From the NCBI RefSeq assembly GCF_006440735.1, contig NZ_VFUA01000002.1:101534-165533 (forward strand): a stretch of 64,000 nucleotides of DNA. Reading direction: 5' to 3'. Source of the DNA: Mesorhizobium sp. B2-7-1. GTDB taxonomy: Bacteria; Pseudomonadota; Alphaproteobacteria; Rhizobiales; Rhizobiaceae. Each line of letters starts with the position of its first letter. Position 1 is the stretch's first letter. The notes under the pieces were generated by a model. It worked only from the letters and a program-made list of their open reading frames with translations, searched no databases and was not told the DNA's origin. Position numbers and translations under genes: made by a program. Below are positions 17,853 to 26,545 of this stretch, piece after piece.

Positions 17853-17877
17853 GGAACCTCTATGCCATCGTCCGGTT
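17853..17877 (+). promoter_or_regulatory. EcfG/RpoE2-type promoter of the DUF768-like gene
   Basis: GGAAC-N17-GTT, 23 bases before the ATG at 17901. Confidence 0.7.
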
Positions 17878-17900
17878 ATCTCGCGTCGAGGAGGTGCTCC

Positions 17901-18116
17901 ATGAATGCGACCAAGGAATTCCTGCGCAGCTGGCTAGAGGAGAATGTCGGCAACTTGCCGGCCGACACCGAGGTCAGCGTTCCGATGCTGGCGCAGCAGT
18001 TCGAGCAGGACGCCGATGCCGCCGGCTATGGTCGCGAGGTGCGGGAGCAGGAGGTTGGCAACATTGAAGATGCCATCCAATGCGCGCTCGATAAAAAACC
18101 GACGAGAAAAATGTAG
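17901..18116 (+). CDS. DUF768-like small protein
   Basis: 71 residues with the DUF768 layout: FLRSWLEENVGNLP, then LAQQFEQDADAAGYGREV and a final short helix. GAGGAGG precedes the ATG at 17901. The frame stops at 18116 just after an A-rich tract. In the next frame an acidic stretch (TDEKNVETESNSDEANSL and so on) runs to TAG at 18224-18226, so the protein may originally have been about 35 residues longer. Function of DUF768 is unknown. Confidence 0.65.
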   Translation: MNATKEFLRSWLEENVGNLPADTEVSVPMLAQQFEQDADAAGYGREVREQEVGNIEDAIQCALDKKPTRKM

Positions 18117-18331
18117 AGACGGAATCGAATTCCGATGAGGCGAATTCGCTGACGCCGATTATCGATGCCCTGGAAGCTGCCGAGCCTGGCCAAGAGGCAT
18201 CGGACGATAGCGAGGGCTTGCGGTAGTTGTCCGCAGTTGTGGAACAAAAGGCGGACGCCAGAGGTTTCAGCGCTACTCCGACTCAGGCACGGCAGCGACG
18301 TAGACATTCCGATCGAACGAAGGCGCATAGA

Positions 18332-18571
18332 ATGACGAAGTCTCCCGGAAAGAGCAGTCCCATCGGGTCGGGATCGAGGAGCGGTCAGGCGAACCGCCAA
18401 GCAAGGGCATTGCCTGAACAGGACCCTGCTGAAGGCTCGCGCAAAACAGTGGATCACGAGTTGGAGCGGCAGAAGCGCTCGCCTGAGTCCGACGACCAAA
18501 AGCCTGCACGACAGGCCCTGCGGGACCAGGTCGAGGAAGAGACGGAGCTGCCTCAGAAAGGGTCGGCCTGA
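18332..18571 (+). CDS. Small hydrophilic protein
   Basis: 79 very polar residues (SGSRSGQANRQARALPEQDP, then ELERQKRSPES). GAAGG lies upstream of the ATG at 18332. A promoter-like site with 18-base spacing, GGAAC-N18-GTT, lies at 18241-18266. Low complexity; possibly hydrophilin-like. Function unknown. Confidence 0.5.
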   Translation: MTKSPGKSSPIGSGSRSGQANRQARALPEQDPAEGSRKTVDHELERQKRSPESDDQKPARQALRDQVEEETELPQKGSA

Positions 18572-18626
18572 TCGCGAGCAGCGCCGCCGCAAATGCCGCC
18601 TGCTTCCGCCACCCTGATTTCCAACC

Positions 18627-19610
18627 ATGACAGCAAAGCCGAGGCGAAACCTGTTTTTGTTGCTTGCGGCGGCGACGGTTGGCCTAGGCCTGTATAACGG
18701 TCTGCTTGCCAGCCGAGCCCTGGCTGCGTGCCCGCGCTGGAGCTTCATCCATCATCGCGGAACGAAGCTGCATTTCCTGGAGGCGGGCCATGGGCAATCC
18801 TTGCTAGTCTTGCACGGCAATGGTGCCTCGGCGGAAGACTTCACAACAAGCGGTATCTTCGACAAAGCCGCCGCCACCTATCATGTGCTTGCCTTCGACA
18901 GACCGGGCTTTGGCCTGAGCCCACGCCCGGCAGGCAGACCCTGGACCGCCGGCGCCCAGGCCGATCTCATCCAGACCGCCGCCGAAACACTTGGCATTGA
19001 GCGCTATATCGTTGTCGGCCATTCGCGGGGGCCGCCGTGGCGCTCGAGATGGCGCTTCGGCATCCCCGATCCGTCGCCGACGTTGTGGTGGTCGCCGGCT
19101 ATCATTACCCGCCACCAAGGCTGGCCCATGCCATCTCCGCGCTGCCGGCGGTTCCGCTGATCGGGACGGTGTTGCGCCATACCGTGCTGCCGCCGCTGGT
19201 CAGGCTGAGCTGGCGCTGGGCGATGAAAAAGATATTCCAGCCCGCAGCGATCGCGGCGCCTTTCGCGCAATGACAAGAGAGTTGGCGAGCCGCCCCTCAC
19301 AACTGCGGTCCATCGCTGCTGAGTCCTTCCTGATGCTGGCGTCGGCACTGTTCCCAAACCGTCGATACGCCGACATCGCCGTCCCTGTCGGGATCATTGC
19401 CGGCGCCGGCGATCAGCTGTTTGACGCCGAGGGCGAGGCGCTGCGGCTGCATGCCGAGATAAGCCGCTCACTTCGGGATATCGTGTCGGATGCCGGACAT
19501 ATGGTGTATCAAAGCAGTCCGCAGGCGATCTTGGCCATGATCGACAAGGTTACCGCTCTTGGCAACGTTTCGGGCCCCGGTCTCATGGACCTCTATTTAA
19601 GACACGCCTG
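18627..19610 (+). pseudogene. Membrane-anchored alpha/beta hydrolase, frameshifted
   Basis: An N-terminal anchor (LFLLLAAATVGLGLYNGLL) is followed by LLVLHGNGASAEDF, LAFDRPGFG and the nucleophile elbow VVGHSRG. At about 19030 a run of five G, one short, breaks the frame. The product resumes in another frame (ALEMALRHPRSVADVVVVAG) and shifts again near 19272, then continues to GAGDQLFDAEG (acid) and SDAGHMVYQ (histidine). All three triad regions are therefore present but in three frames. The 3' end is approximate because the last frame has no nearby stop. Confidence 0.75.
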
Positions 19611-19635
19611 CGTCCGCTCTGCCATGAACCATCGG

Positions 19636-21268
19636 TCAAGAACCGGACGGAAGCAGCAGGCTCGCGCACAGATCCCGAATGACGTGAGGCAGAACATTGA
19701 ACGCGTAGTGCGTGTGCAGTCGTTCAAGCGGCGTGTGATAGTCGCGTCCCCACGGACCGATGTTGACTGTCGGCACATTTGCCAGGCCATGCCGGAGCGG
19801 CCAGCGCACGCTGTCTTTCCACGCAGGCGTGTTGCGGGCGACGATATCGAGCGAGGATTCGGCTGCTTCGCCGAAAAAGCTCATATCCGAGATTCCGGCG
19901 AAGTAATCGGCGCAGGCGATGGCGCTGCCATAGCGTTCGGCCGATTCGCGCGCGATCTGCATGGCGATCGCTTTGAGCCGCATCGCCCCCGGCGCGTCGG
20001 AAAGGTTCGTCGGAAGATAGGGTATCGAGCCGAAGCCGGTGACGATCCCCGGGCCGGTCAGGCGGCTCAAACCCCAAGCTTCCTCGGTGATCAACCGGCA
20101 TTTCTCCGGCAGCGTAAGATCGCCGTCAGCGATCAAGGCGGAGTATACATCGAGCCTGTCCTTTTCCTGCGGGCCAAGACGCCTGACGAGCGTCTCGAAC
20201 CGGTAGAGCGGGACGGGTCTTGCAAGATTTGCAATGCCGTCCTGAGGCTGACTTCGGCGCGTGAGTTCGCGCTGAAAGTTCGATGCGGCTTCCGCGCAAA
20301 GCCGGTCGAAGCGGTCGAGCACTTCATCCGGTGTGCGGCGATAGCTGAGCACATTGAATGTGGCGAAGGCGGTTGCCGGCGTCGTGACGTCATATCCAGG
20401 CTTTCCGTCGCGGATTCCGAGCAGGCTAGGCGGGGTGCCGGGCGAAGAACCGCAATGTTCCGTCAGCTCGGTTGCCCATTCGACGCGCGCGGCGATGGAA
20501 GCGGTGAGCGCTGCCGCATTGATGCCGTTCAGCGGAAAGCCGCTATGGGTTGGGACGCCAACCACATAGGCGGTCGGAAGCAGCTTGCCGACTGTCCCGA
20601 GCGCGATGATGCGCCCTTTCGAGCCGTCGCCGTCATCGGCGATCGCGTCGAGATTGACTGCCGCGACAAGATCGAGACCGTGCTGCTCATTGATGTCGGT
20701 CAGCGAGTGGGCCGCCTTGCGGGCGCCTGCCGAATTGTTCTCTTCATCCGGCACCGCGATGAACAACAGATTGCCTGCGGCATTGGCGGTTTCGGCGAAA
20801 TCCGCGCATATCGCCAACCCGGCGGCAAGACCGGCCTTCATATCCAGCAAGCCGCGTCCGGCCAAATACTGGCCGCTCTCCAGGTCGGCGCGGGCTAGTC
20901 GGCGGCAGGCGTATCGGCGTCCCCCGGGAATTACGCAAGGCGCGCGTCAAAGCTTCAGGCCGCGTGGCCAGCTCTTCCAGCTCGCCGTAGTCTCGCGTTG
21001 CGACCGTATCGTAGTGACCGGTCAGAAGGACGGTCGAGCGGCCCGTCCCACGAAGCAGCATCGCCACGCAATGCCGGCCGTCCCCGGGTCCTACCTCGAT
21101 TGTCCGGACGTCGGCGTGGCGAAAGGCGGGGTCCTCCCGCAACTGCGCCGCCAGCCATGGACCGAAGGCGGCCTCGCCCTGCGTGCCGGTGACGCTCTTC
21201 TGGTCCGTGAGCGCGATTGCCCAGCTTCGGGCGCGCTCAGGCAATGTTTTGGCAAGGTCGCCGTTCAT
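19636..21268 (-). pseudogene. M20 peptidase of the RocB type, two frameshifts
   Basis: From the ATG at 21268 the product starts MNGDLAKTLPERAR and has TVLLTGHYDTVATRDYGE (zinc ligand His and Asp). It then changes frame near 20925 (C/G run) and again near 20898 before continuing AGRGLLDMKAGLAAGLA, VPDEENNSAGARKAA and TVNIGPWGRDYHT. Joined, it is about 544 residues, the size of arginine-utilisation RocB-like M20 proteins. The 409-residue C-terminal frame alone lacks the first zinc ligands and is unlikely to be active. Confidence 0.78.
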
Positions 21269-21420
21269 GATCGTCCCGATAGAGTTGGAAACATTGGTGA
21301 AGCTAAGGCGGGCATGGAAGCCGGCCAGCCTCAATACCACCGCAAAACCCGAGCACGGAGGAACTTTCCCGAGGCTGTAGCTTTATCCTCGTGATTTCAA
21401 GCGATTGCAACGAGGGGGAG

Positions 21421-21855
21421 ATGTTGCGCACCCTTGCCCGGCCGAGCTGGGCCTTCCTGCCCCTGCTGGCGCTGGCGCTTGCTTCCTGCTCTTCGTCTGA
21501 AACCGTCGACCAGCAATCAAAGCTTGCTGCCTCGACGGCGCAGGCAGCGGTGCTGGTGAGCGACGTTTGGCTCTCCGGCGCCGCGCCGTCCCGCTACGCA
21601 TCCTCTGCCCTGCGGTCTTTCGCCGAGACACTCGCCGTTGCCGGCCGGCAAGTGGAATCGGCATCTCCGTCGGACCACGCGAAGCGAGATGCGCTGGCAG
21701 CGGCTATCAGCCGGCTGTCGAACGCGGCAGAGCGGGCCAAGAGCGCGGTCGAGGCCGAACAGCATGCGCAGGCCGGTCAGGCGCAACAGGAGCTTCGGGC
21801 GGCCCAAGGAGATCTCGCCACCGCCTATCGAAACTATTTTTCGCCGGAACGATGA
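21421..21855 (+). CDS. Small lipoprotein
   Basis: 144 residues with a lipoprotein signal (LLALALASC, Cys at about 22). The mature part is an alanine-rich helical region (LSNAAERAKSAVEAEQHAQ, then QELRAAQGD) likely to form a coiled coil. The ATG at 21421 has an adjacent GAGGGGGAG. Its TGA overlaps the ATG of the Nramp-like transporter, so the two are translationally coupled and probably act together in the envelope. Confidence 0.75.
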   Translation: MLRTLARPSWAFLPLLALALASCSSSETVDQQSKLAASTAQAAVLVSDVWLSGAAPSRYASSALRSFAETLAVAGRQVESASPSDHAKRDALAAAISRLSNAAERAKSAVEAEQHAQAGQAQQELRAAQGDLATAYRNYFSPER

Positions 21856-23072
21856 AGAAGCTGCTGGAGATCTCACTTGGTGTCGTCACCAGCGTCGGGG
21901 GCTTCCTGGAGGTCGGTTCGATGGCGACGGCGGCGCAGGCCGGCGCGCTGTTCGGCTTCCAGCTCATCTGGGCAGTCGTGCTCGGCACCATCTGCATCAT
22001 CTTCCTGGTCGAGATGGCCGGCCGCTTTGCAGCGGTCAGTCATCACACCATCGCCGACGGGATCCGCGAACGGTTCGGCTTCAATGCGTTCATCTTGCCG
22101 CTGCTGGCGACGCTGCTGGTCAACTTCCTGGTTCTTTCCGCCGAGATAGGCGGTGTTGCGATCGCCGCCGAACTGGCCACGGGAATCAGCTTCCAGTGGT
22201 GGGCCTTGCCGGTGGCTTTCCTGGCATGGCTGCTGTTGTGGAAAGGCACATTCGGCCTCATCGAGAAAGGCGTGTCGATGCTTGGCCTCGTCACGCTCTG
22301 CTTCGTCGTCGGGGCCGTGATGCTCCGCCCCGAATGGAAAGAGGTGGCTGTCGGCGCCGTGCCCAGCCTGCCGCATCACGACACGGCAAAATACTGGTTC
22401 ATGGCCGTCAGCATTCTCGGCGCCTCGATCTCGCCGTACCTTTTCATGTTCTATTCCTCGGGCGCGATCGAGGATCAGTGGGACAAGAGCTATCTCGGCA
22501 CCAATCGGGCGATTGCGGGCCTCGGCATGAGTTTCGGTGGCACGATTTCCGTGGGCGTTCTGATCGTGGCGGCGCTCGTGCTTGGCGCTCATGGCGTTGC
22601 CGAAGTGGACGACTACAACCAGCTCCCGTTGATGCTGATCCCAATATTCGGTTTCTGGGGCTTTGTCCTTTTCGTTGCTTCGCTGGCCATCGCCTGCTTC
22701 GGCGCCGCGCTCGAGGTGGCTTTGCAGCAGGCCTATCTCGTCGCGCAGGGATTCGGCTGGAACTGGGGCGAGGATCTCAAGCCCCGCGACGATCCCGGAT
22801 TCAGCCTCGCCTACACACTGACGCTCTTCCTTGCCGCCATTCCGATTGTGCTTGGTCTCGATCCGTTGAAGCTCACCATCTTCTCGATGGCGCTGACCGC
22901 GGCCAGCCTGCCGCTGACAGTCGTGCCGTTCCTTTTCCTGCTGAATGACGAACGCTATGTCGGCGAGCACCGCAACGGCCTCATTTCGAACGCGGCCGTG
23001 ATCTTCGTCACCGCGCTCGGCTTCGTGCTGGCGGTAGTGACCGTTCCGCTGCAGATATTCGGAGGCACCTGA
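21852..23072 (+). CDS. Nramp-related membrane transporter with altered metal-site motifs
   Basis: 406 residues with about eleven hydrophobic spans and overall Nramp (SLC11) similarity. In transmembrane helix 1, where metal transporters have Asp-Pro-Gly-Asn, this protein reads EVGSMATA. In helix 6, where they have Met-Pro-His, it reads GASISPYLFMF. Both changes remove known Mn/Fe ligands, so the substrate may be a hard ion such as magnesium or something other than a transition metal. It is coupled to a lipoprotein gene upstream (ATGA) and a PRC-barrel gene downstream (TGATG). A remnant of a second copy lies at 46641-46760. Confidence 0.8.
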   Translation: MKKLLEISLGVVTSVGGFLEVGSMATAAQAGALFGFQLIWAVVLGTICIIFLVEMAGRFAAVSHHTIADGIRERFGFNAFILPLLATLLVNFLVLSAEIGGVAIAAELATGISFQWWALPVAFLAWLLLWKGTFGLIEKGVSMLGLVTLCFVVGAVMLRPEWKEVAVGAVPSLPHHDTAKYWFMAVSILGASISPYLFMFYSSGAIEDQWDKSYLGTNRAIAGLGMSFGGTISVGVLIVAALVLGAHGVAEVDDYNQLPLMLIPIFGFWGFVLFVASLAIACFGAALEVALQQAYLVAQGFGWNWGEDLKPRDDPGFSLAYTLTLFLAAIPIVLGLDPLKLTIFSMALTAASLPLTVVPFLFLLNDERYVGEHRNGLISNAAVIFVTALGFVLAVVTVPLQIFGGT

Positions 23073-23431
23073 TGCAGTTGCTGCGCGATATCCTGGACAA
23101 GCAGGTCGTCGACCGCGAGCAGGTCAAGATCGGCAAGGTGGATGGTTTGGTGGCTGAGCTGAGACGAGGCAAGCCGCCCAAGGTTGTTGCGATCGAGCTT
23201 GGCTCGATTTCGTTGGCACGCCGGCTTGGCGTAGTGCCCGGACGATGGACCGCCCGGCTTGCGGCAAGACTGAGCGGCAAGCGTCAGGCACGGCCGCATC
23301 GGATCGGGTGGAACAAGGTGCGCGACATCGGCGTCGACATCGAATTCGATATCGACGTGCGCCGGACCAGAATCTTCTCCTGGCAGGACTGGCTGCGCGA
23401 ACATGTGGTCGGTCGAATCCCGGGAGCCTGA
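23072..23431 (+). CDS. PRC-barrel-like protein (first of two)
   Basis: 119 residues. The first 60 (DREQVKIGKVDGLVAELRRG, then KVVAIELG) fit a PRC-barrel beta fold. The second half (RIGWNKVRDIGVDIEFDID) suggests a second barrel strand set. The start overlaps the transporter stop by one base. The pairing with a transporter suggests a cytoplasmic regulatory or sensor subunit, as PRC domains do for some ion transporters; this is an inference. Confidence 0.7.
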   Translation: MQLLRDILDKQVVDREQVKIGKVDGLVAELRRGKPPKVVAIELGSISLARRLGVVPGRWTARLAARLSGKRQARPHRIGWNKVRDIGVDIEFDIDVRRTRIFSWQDWLREHVVGRIPGA

Positions 23432-23433
23432 TT

Positions 23434-23763
23434 ATGGCGACTGTGCATCTCGACCATCTTGCCGGCAGGCGCGTGCTCTCCGAGCACGGCAGGAGCATCG
23501 GCTATATCGAGGAGATCATCGCAGAGCGGCATGGTGACGACCTCGTCGTCACCGAATTCCATGTCGGGATATTCGCCGCGTTCGAGCGCCTGTCCGCCTC
23601 GACCATCGGCACCGCCTTGCTCGACGTCTTCGCGTTGCGGCGGCGTGAAGGCCTTTATCGCATTCCCTGGGACAAGCTCGATATTTCCGATCCGACACAC
23701 CCCAGGCTGCTCTGCCCTGACGAGGAGCTTGCCGCTTTCAAGGCGCGGCCTGAGGGTAAATGA
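23434..23763 (+). CDS. PRC-barrel-like protein (second of two)
   Basis: 109 residues, starting ATG 2 bases after the previous stop, with GGAG as ribosome site. The motif VLSEHGRSIGYIEEIIAERH is typical of the PRC-barrel N-terminal hairpin, and YRIPWDKLDISDPTHP closes the domain. It is the last gene of the lipoprotein / transporter / PRC / PRC operon; the next gene has its own promoter. Confidence 0.75.
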   Translation: MATVHLDHLAGRRVLSEHGRSIGYIEEIIAERHGDDLVVTEFHVGIFAAFERLSASTIGTALLDVFALRRREGLYRIPWDKLDISDPTHPRLLCPDEELAAFKARPEGK

Positions 23764-23791
23764 CAATTTGCTAAAAAGCTGCTCGTGCAGC

Positions 23792-23816
23792 GGAACATAG
23801 CAGCCGGCGCGAAGTT
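23792..23816 (+). promoter_or_regulatory. EcfG/RpoE2-type promoter of the envelope-stress operon
   Basis: GGAAC-N17-GTT, 26 bases before the ATG at 23843. Likely drives 23843-25783. Confidence 0.75.
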
Positions 23817-23842
23817 CGGACTGGCATCGAGGAGGCTGCGCC

Positions 23843-23917
23843 ATGAACAGTGTCATCTATCTCATCGGTCTGATCGTCGTTGTGCTCGCGGTGCTTTCCT
23901 TCCTCGGTTTCCACTAG
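23843..23917 (+). CDS. 24-residue single-span membrane peptide
   Basis: It encodes MNSVIYLIGLIVVVLAVLSF followed by LGFH: almost entirely one hydrophobic helix. GAGGAGG lies 7 bases before the ATG. A homologue of 25 residues lies at 50057-50134 (MHSIIYIVGLVVVILAVLSF then FGLRR), which supports it being a real gene family. It is too short for routine annotation. Probably a membrane microprotein of the stress response; target unknown. Confidence 0.75.
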   Translation: MNSVIYLIGLIVVVLAVLSFLGFH

Positions 23918-23925
23918 GAGGCACC

Positions 23926-24540
23926 ATGCAGCGCGAGAATGATCGGGGCCGCGAGCCCGCCGACTTTGCCAGGGCCAAGGACGAAGTTACCGACCGGATC
24001 CAGCAAGAAACCCAAAGCGCCGGCGAAGCGCTGCACGATGCCCGCGACGAAGTCGCGCGCAGGGCCGGAGCCTATGCGGCCGAAGCCCAGCAGGCCGTCA
24101 CCGAAAAGGCCGAGCAGACGCAGCGCGATATCGGATCGAGCCTGTCCGCTTTCGGCGGGGCCTTGCGCGCCGCGAGCGATCACCTGGCCAACAGCGACCA
24201 GAGCGCGGCCTCGCAATTCATGCAGGATGCGGCGAACGGCCTGGAACGGCTGTCCTCCTCGTTGAAGGAGAAGCCGTTCGGACAGGTGCTTGAAGACGTC
24301 CAGTCCTTTGGCCGCCAGAATCCTGGAACGCTTCTTGCTGGTTCGGTTCTGGCGGGACTGGCACTTGGCCGCTTCATAAAGGCTTCGCCGCCGGGCACGC
24401 GTCGCCCGGCCCAGGACGCAGTCACGGCTGAACGCCCCCGCCAAACCGGCGTGGGAACAAGCACCCGCCGGAATAACGAGCCGGCCAACTGGGGTTCCGA
24501 CGGCGGCACACCGGGGAAGGCAGCGGAGCTGAAGAAATGA
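23926..24540 (+). CDS. Long-helix protein with a C-terminal glycine-zipper span (YqjD/ElaB-like)
   Basis: 204 residues. The first 130 form an Ala/Gln/Glu-rich amphipathic helix (EEAQQAV-type repeats, for example AYAAEAQQAVTEKAEQTQRD). Then comes a short hydrophobic segment (TLLAGSVLAGLALGRFI) and a disordered polar tail. AGGAGG precedes the ATG at 23926. It resembles the nutrient-deprivation-induced proteins of rhizobia, which pair with a YqjE-like and a DUF3618 protein, exactly as here. Likely membrane-tethered. Confidence 0.72.
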   Translation: MQRENDRGREPADFARAKDEVTDRIQQETQSAGEALHDARDEVARRAGAYAAEAQQAVTEKAEQTQRDIGSSLSAFGGALRAASDHLANSDQSAASQFMQDAANGLERLSSSLKEKPFGQVLEDVQSFGRQNPGTLLAGSVLAGLALGRFIKASPPGTRRPAQDAVTAERPRQTGVGTSTRRNNEPANWGSDGGTPGKAAELKK

Positions 24541-24929
24541 GCACTCAGGACAACCCAAGTCTCGGCACATTGGTCGCCGATCTGGCGCAACAGGTGAGCA
24601 CGCTCGTGCAAACGGAGGCCAGGCTCCTAAGGGCGGAAATCTCGGAGAGCGCGACCAAGGCCGGCGCGGGCGCCGTCGAGGTGCTGGGTGGCGCGATATG
24701 CCTGCTCGCGGCGCTGCTGGTTTTGTTGCAGGCGCTTGTCATTGCCCTGGCCCGCCTTGGCCTGGGCGCCGGGTGGTCCGCCTTGCTCGTCGGTGTGGTG
24801 GTTGCCGTGCTGGGGGTGATCCTGTTGCGGACCGGCATGGCAAGCATGGCGCCCTCCGAGCTCTCGCCGGACCGCACACAGGAACAGCTCAAGCGCGACG
24901 TGAACGTGATCAAGGAACAAGCGAGATGA
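24537..24929 (+). CDS. Phage-holin superfamily III / YqjE-like membrane protein
   Basis: 130 residues. A polar N-terminal helix (LGTLVADLAQQVSTLVQTEA) precedes two hydrophobic spans (VLGGAICLLAALLVLLQALV, and ALLVGVVVAVLGVILL), the DUF1469/YqjE layout. ATGA overlaps link it to both neighbours. Despite the family name it is not a phage gene; these proteins belong to stress-induced envelope operons. Confidence 0.82.
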   Translation: MSTQDNPSLGTLVADLAQQVSTLVQTEARLLRAEISESATKAGAGAVEVLGGAICLLAALLVLLQALVIALARLGLGAGWSALLVGVVVAVLGVILLRTGMASMAPSELSPDRTQEQLKRDVNVIKEQAR

Positions 24930-25783
24930 CCGAGAAATCCGCAGCCGAGCTCGAACGGGAGGCCGAAGCCACGCGCGCAAGGGTGGTGGCGACCGCCGAC
25001 TCCATTCGCGACAAGATGACCCCCGGCCAGCTCTTCGACGAGTTCACCGGGCTTTTCAGGGATGGCGCGGGGTCCGACATGGTCCACAACCTGAAGGCCC
25101 AGGTGCGGGACAATCCATTGCCGCTGACCGTGATCGGCGCTGGCCTGGCCTGGCTGATGTTGGGCAGCGGCGCTTCGGCTGGTGCCGATGGTGTGACGCG
25201 GCGCGGCCCCGGGCTTGATCATGGAGCATTCGGCGCTGGAATGGGCTCGAGGACCTCGGACGCGGCAGGCTCCCTGGCCGAAGCGGCCAGCGGCGCGGCC
25301 GGAACTGTCTCGGGAATGGCAGGCGAAGCAGCCGGCACAGTCTCGAACGTGGCAAGCAGCGCTGCGGATACGCTCGCGAGTTCGGCGGCAGCTACGGCCG
25401 ATATGGCGACAAGCGCCGGCCGGTCGGCGCACAATCTGCTGCAGGACCAGCCTCTCGCTGCGGCCGCCGTCGGCCTCGCCATCGGAGCTGCAATTGGCGC
25501 CATGCTGCCTCACACAGAACTCGAGGACGAGCGATTGGGCACCTATCGCGAGAGCCTTCGGGAAAGTGCCGAAGAGACTTTGAAAGAAGGCCTCGACGCT
25601 GCAAAGCAAGTCGCGGCCGAGGCCTACCAGACGGCGAGCGACGAAGCCGTGCGGCAGGCGTCAAGCGAGGGGACGCTGGCCGATAAGGTCGGCGGTGTCG
25701 TCAAAGCCACGGCCGACAAGACCGACGAGTCGGTGCGCGAGAAGCTCTCCGATTCCGATCCGTCCTCGCCGCTGACATCGTAA
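24926..25783 (+). CDS. DUF3618 protein with a long alanine/serine-rich region
   Basis: 285 residues. The first 50 match DUF3618 (ELEREAEATRARVVATADSI, then TPGQLFDE). A hydrophobic span follows (PLTVIGAGLAWLMLG), then a 100-residue Ala/Ser/Gly repeat-like tract and a second hydrophobic segment (PLAAAAVGLAIGAAIGAMLP). It ends in a charged helical tail. The ATG overlaps the previous stop. It completes the three-gene YqjD / YqjE / DUF3618 module. Confidence 0.78.
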   Translation: MTEKSAAELEREAEATRARVVATADSIRDKMTPGQLFDEFTGLFRDGAGSDMVHNLKAQVRDNPLPLTVIGAGLAWLMLGSGASAGADGVTRRGPGLDHGAFGAGMGSRTSDAAGSLAEAASGAAGTVSGMAGEAAGTVSNVASSAADTLASSAAATADMATSAGRSAHNLLQDQPLAAAAVGLAIGAAIGAMLPHTELEDERLGTYRESLRESAEETLKEGLDAAKQVAAEAYQTASDEAVRQASSEGTLADKVGGVVKATADKTDESVREKLSDSDPSSPLTS

Positions 25784-25798
25784 CGGATCTCACGTTCA

Positions 25799-25823
25799 GG
25801 AACAATCCACGCCACCGGCGGTT
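25799..25823 (+). promoter_or_regulatory. EcfG/RpoE2-type promoter of the broken DUF892 gene
   Basis: GGAAC-N17-GTT, 31 bases before the ATG at 25855. Confidence 0.7.
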
Positions 25824-25854
25824 CGGTCGGCGTCAAACCGATGGAGACACTGAA

Positions 25855-26360
25855 ATGGCTGAATCGCGCGAGTGGCTCGTGCAATGGTAGGGACGCCCAC
25901 GCAACGGAGGAACAGGCCGAGACCATGCTGTCGGGCCAATTGAGCCGGATAGACAGCTACCCGGAACTCAGCGAGCGAATTCGCAGCCATCTGGAGGAGA
26001 CGAAGGAACAGGCCAGGCGCCTGAGACCTGCCTGGATGGCCTTGACGAAGGGTCATCCATGCTGAAAGACGCGGGCGGCAAGCTGACCGCCACGGCGCAG
26101 TCGATCAGCGGCGTGTTCGCCGGCGACGAGTCATGAAAGGCTTGCTGGCGAGCTACACGTTCGAACATATGGAAATTGCGTCCTATACGATCCTCATCGC
26201 CGCGGCCAATTCCGTCGGCGAGGCTGAGATTGCCCGTGTGTGCGAACAGAACCTGCGCGAAGAGGAAGCTATGGCCGAGTGGCTGGAGAGCAACCTGCCA
26301 CAGGTCACCCAGACGTTCCTGACACGCGCGGAGGCAGACAGCGACAGCGCTAAGCGCTAA
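25855..26360 (+). pseudogene. Ferritin-like DUF892 (YciE/YciF-type) protein, three frameshifts
   Basis: From the ATG at 25855 the product begins MAESREWLVQW. It changes frame near 25888 to AHATEEQAETMLSGQLSRID, near 26025 (one G short) to LDGLDEGSSMLKDAGGKL, and near 26128 (one G short) to MKGLLASYTFEHMEIASYTI with LREEEAMAEWLESNLP. Joined, it is a 168-residue ferritin-like helix bundle of the stress-associated YciE/YciF type, with the expected Glu/His pairs. The promoter is intact. Confidence 0.75.
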
Positions 26361-26545
26361 AGGAGCGATCGATTGGAGCGGTTCGCTGTTCACGGTCGTA
26401 GCAACCGCTCTGTCTTCATGCAATTCCAGGCGGAATGCTTACATTTCCTGTAACTGCCCAGGCGAGCGGCCCGGTGGTCGCATTTGTTTTTCCATCTTGG
26501 CTCCGAAGCGTTTCCGGACGCGGCTTGGGGGTCCAGCCTTGCTGA

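Noticed and set aside
18991..20898. Plus-strand open frame of 635 codons
   Set aside because: Only its first part carries the hydrolase; the remainder is antisense to the M20 peptidase gene and has no recognisable protein features.
21638..22948. Arg/His-rich frames overlapping the Nramp-like gene on both strands (21638-22948 plus, 21873-22970 minus)
   Set aside because: Shadows of a membrane-protein gene; the transporter frame has clear hydrophobic spans and coupling to its neighbours.
24537..24929. A prophage, suggested by the 'phage holin' family name
   Set aside because: No integrase, capsid or lysis genes nearby; the YqjD/YqjE/DUF3618 trio is a bacterial envelope-stress operon.
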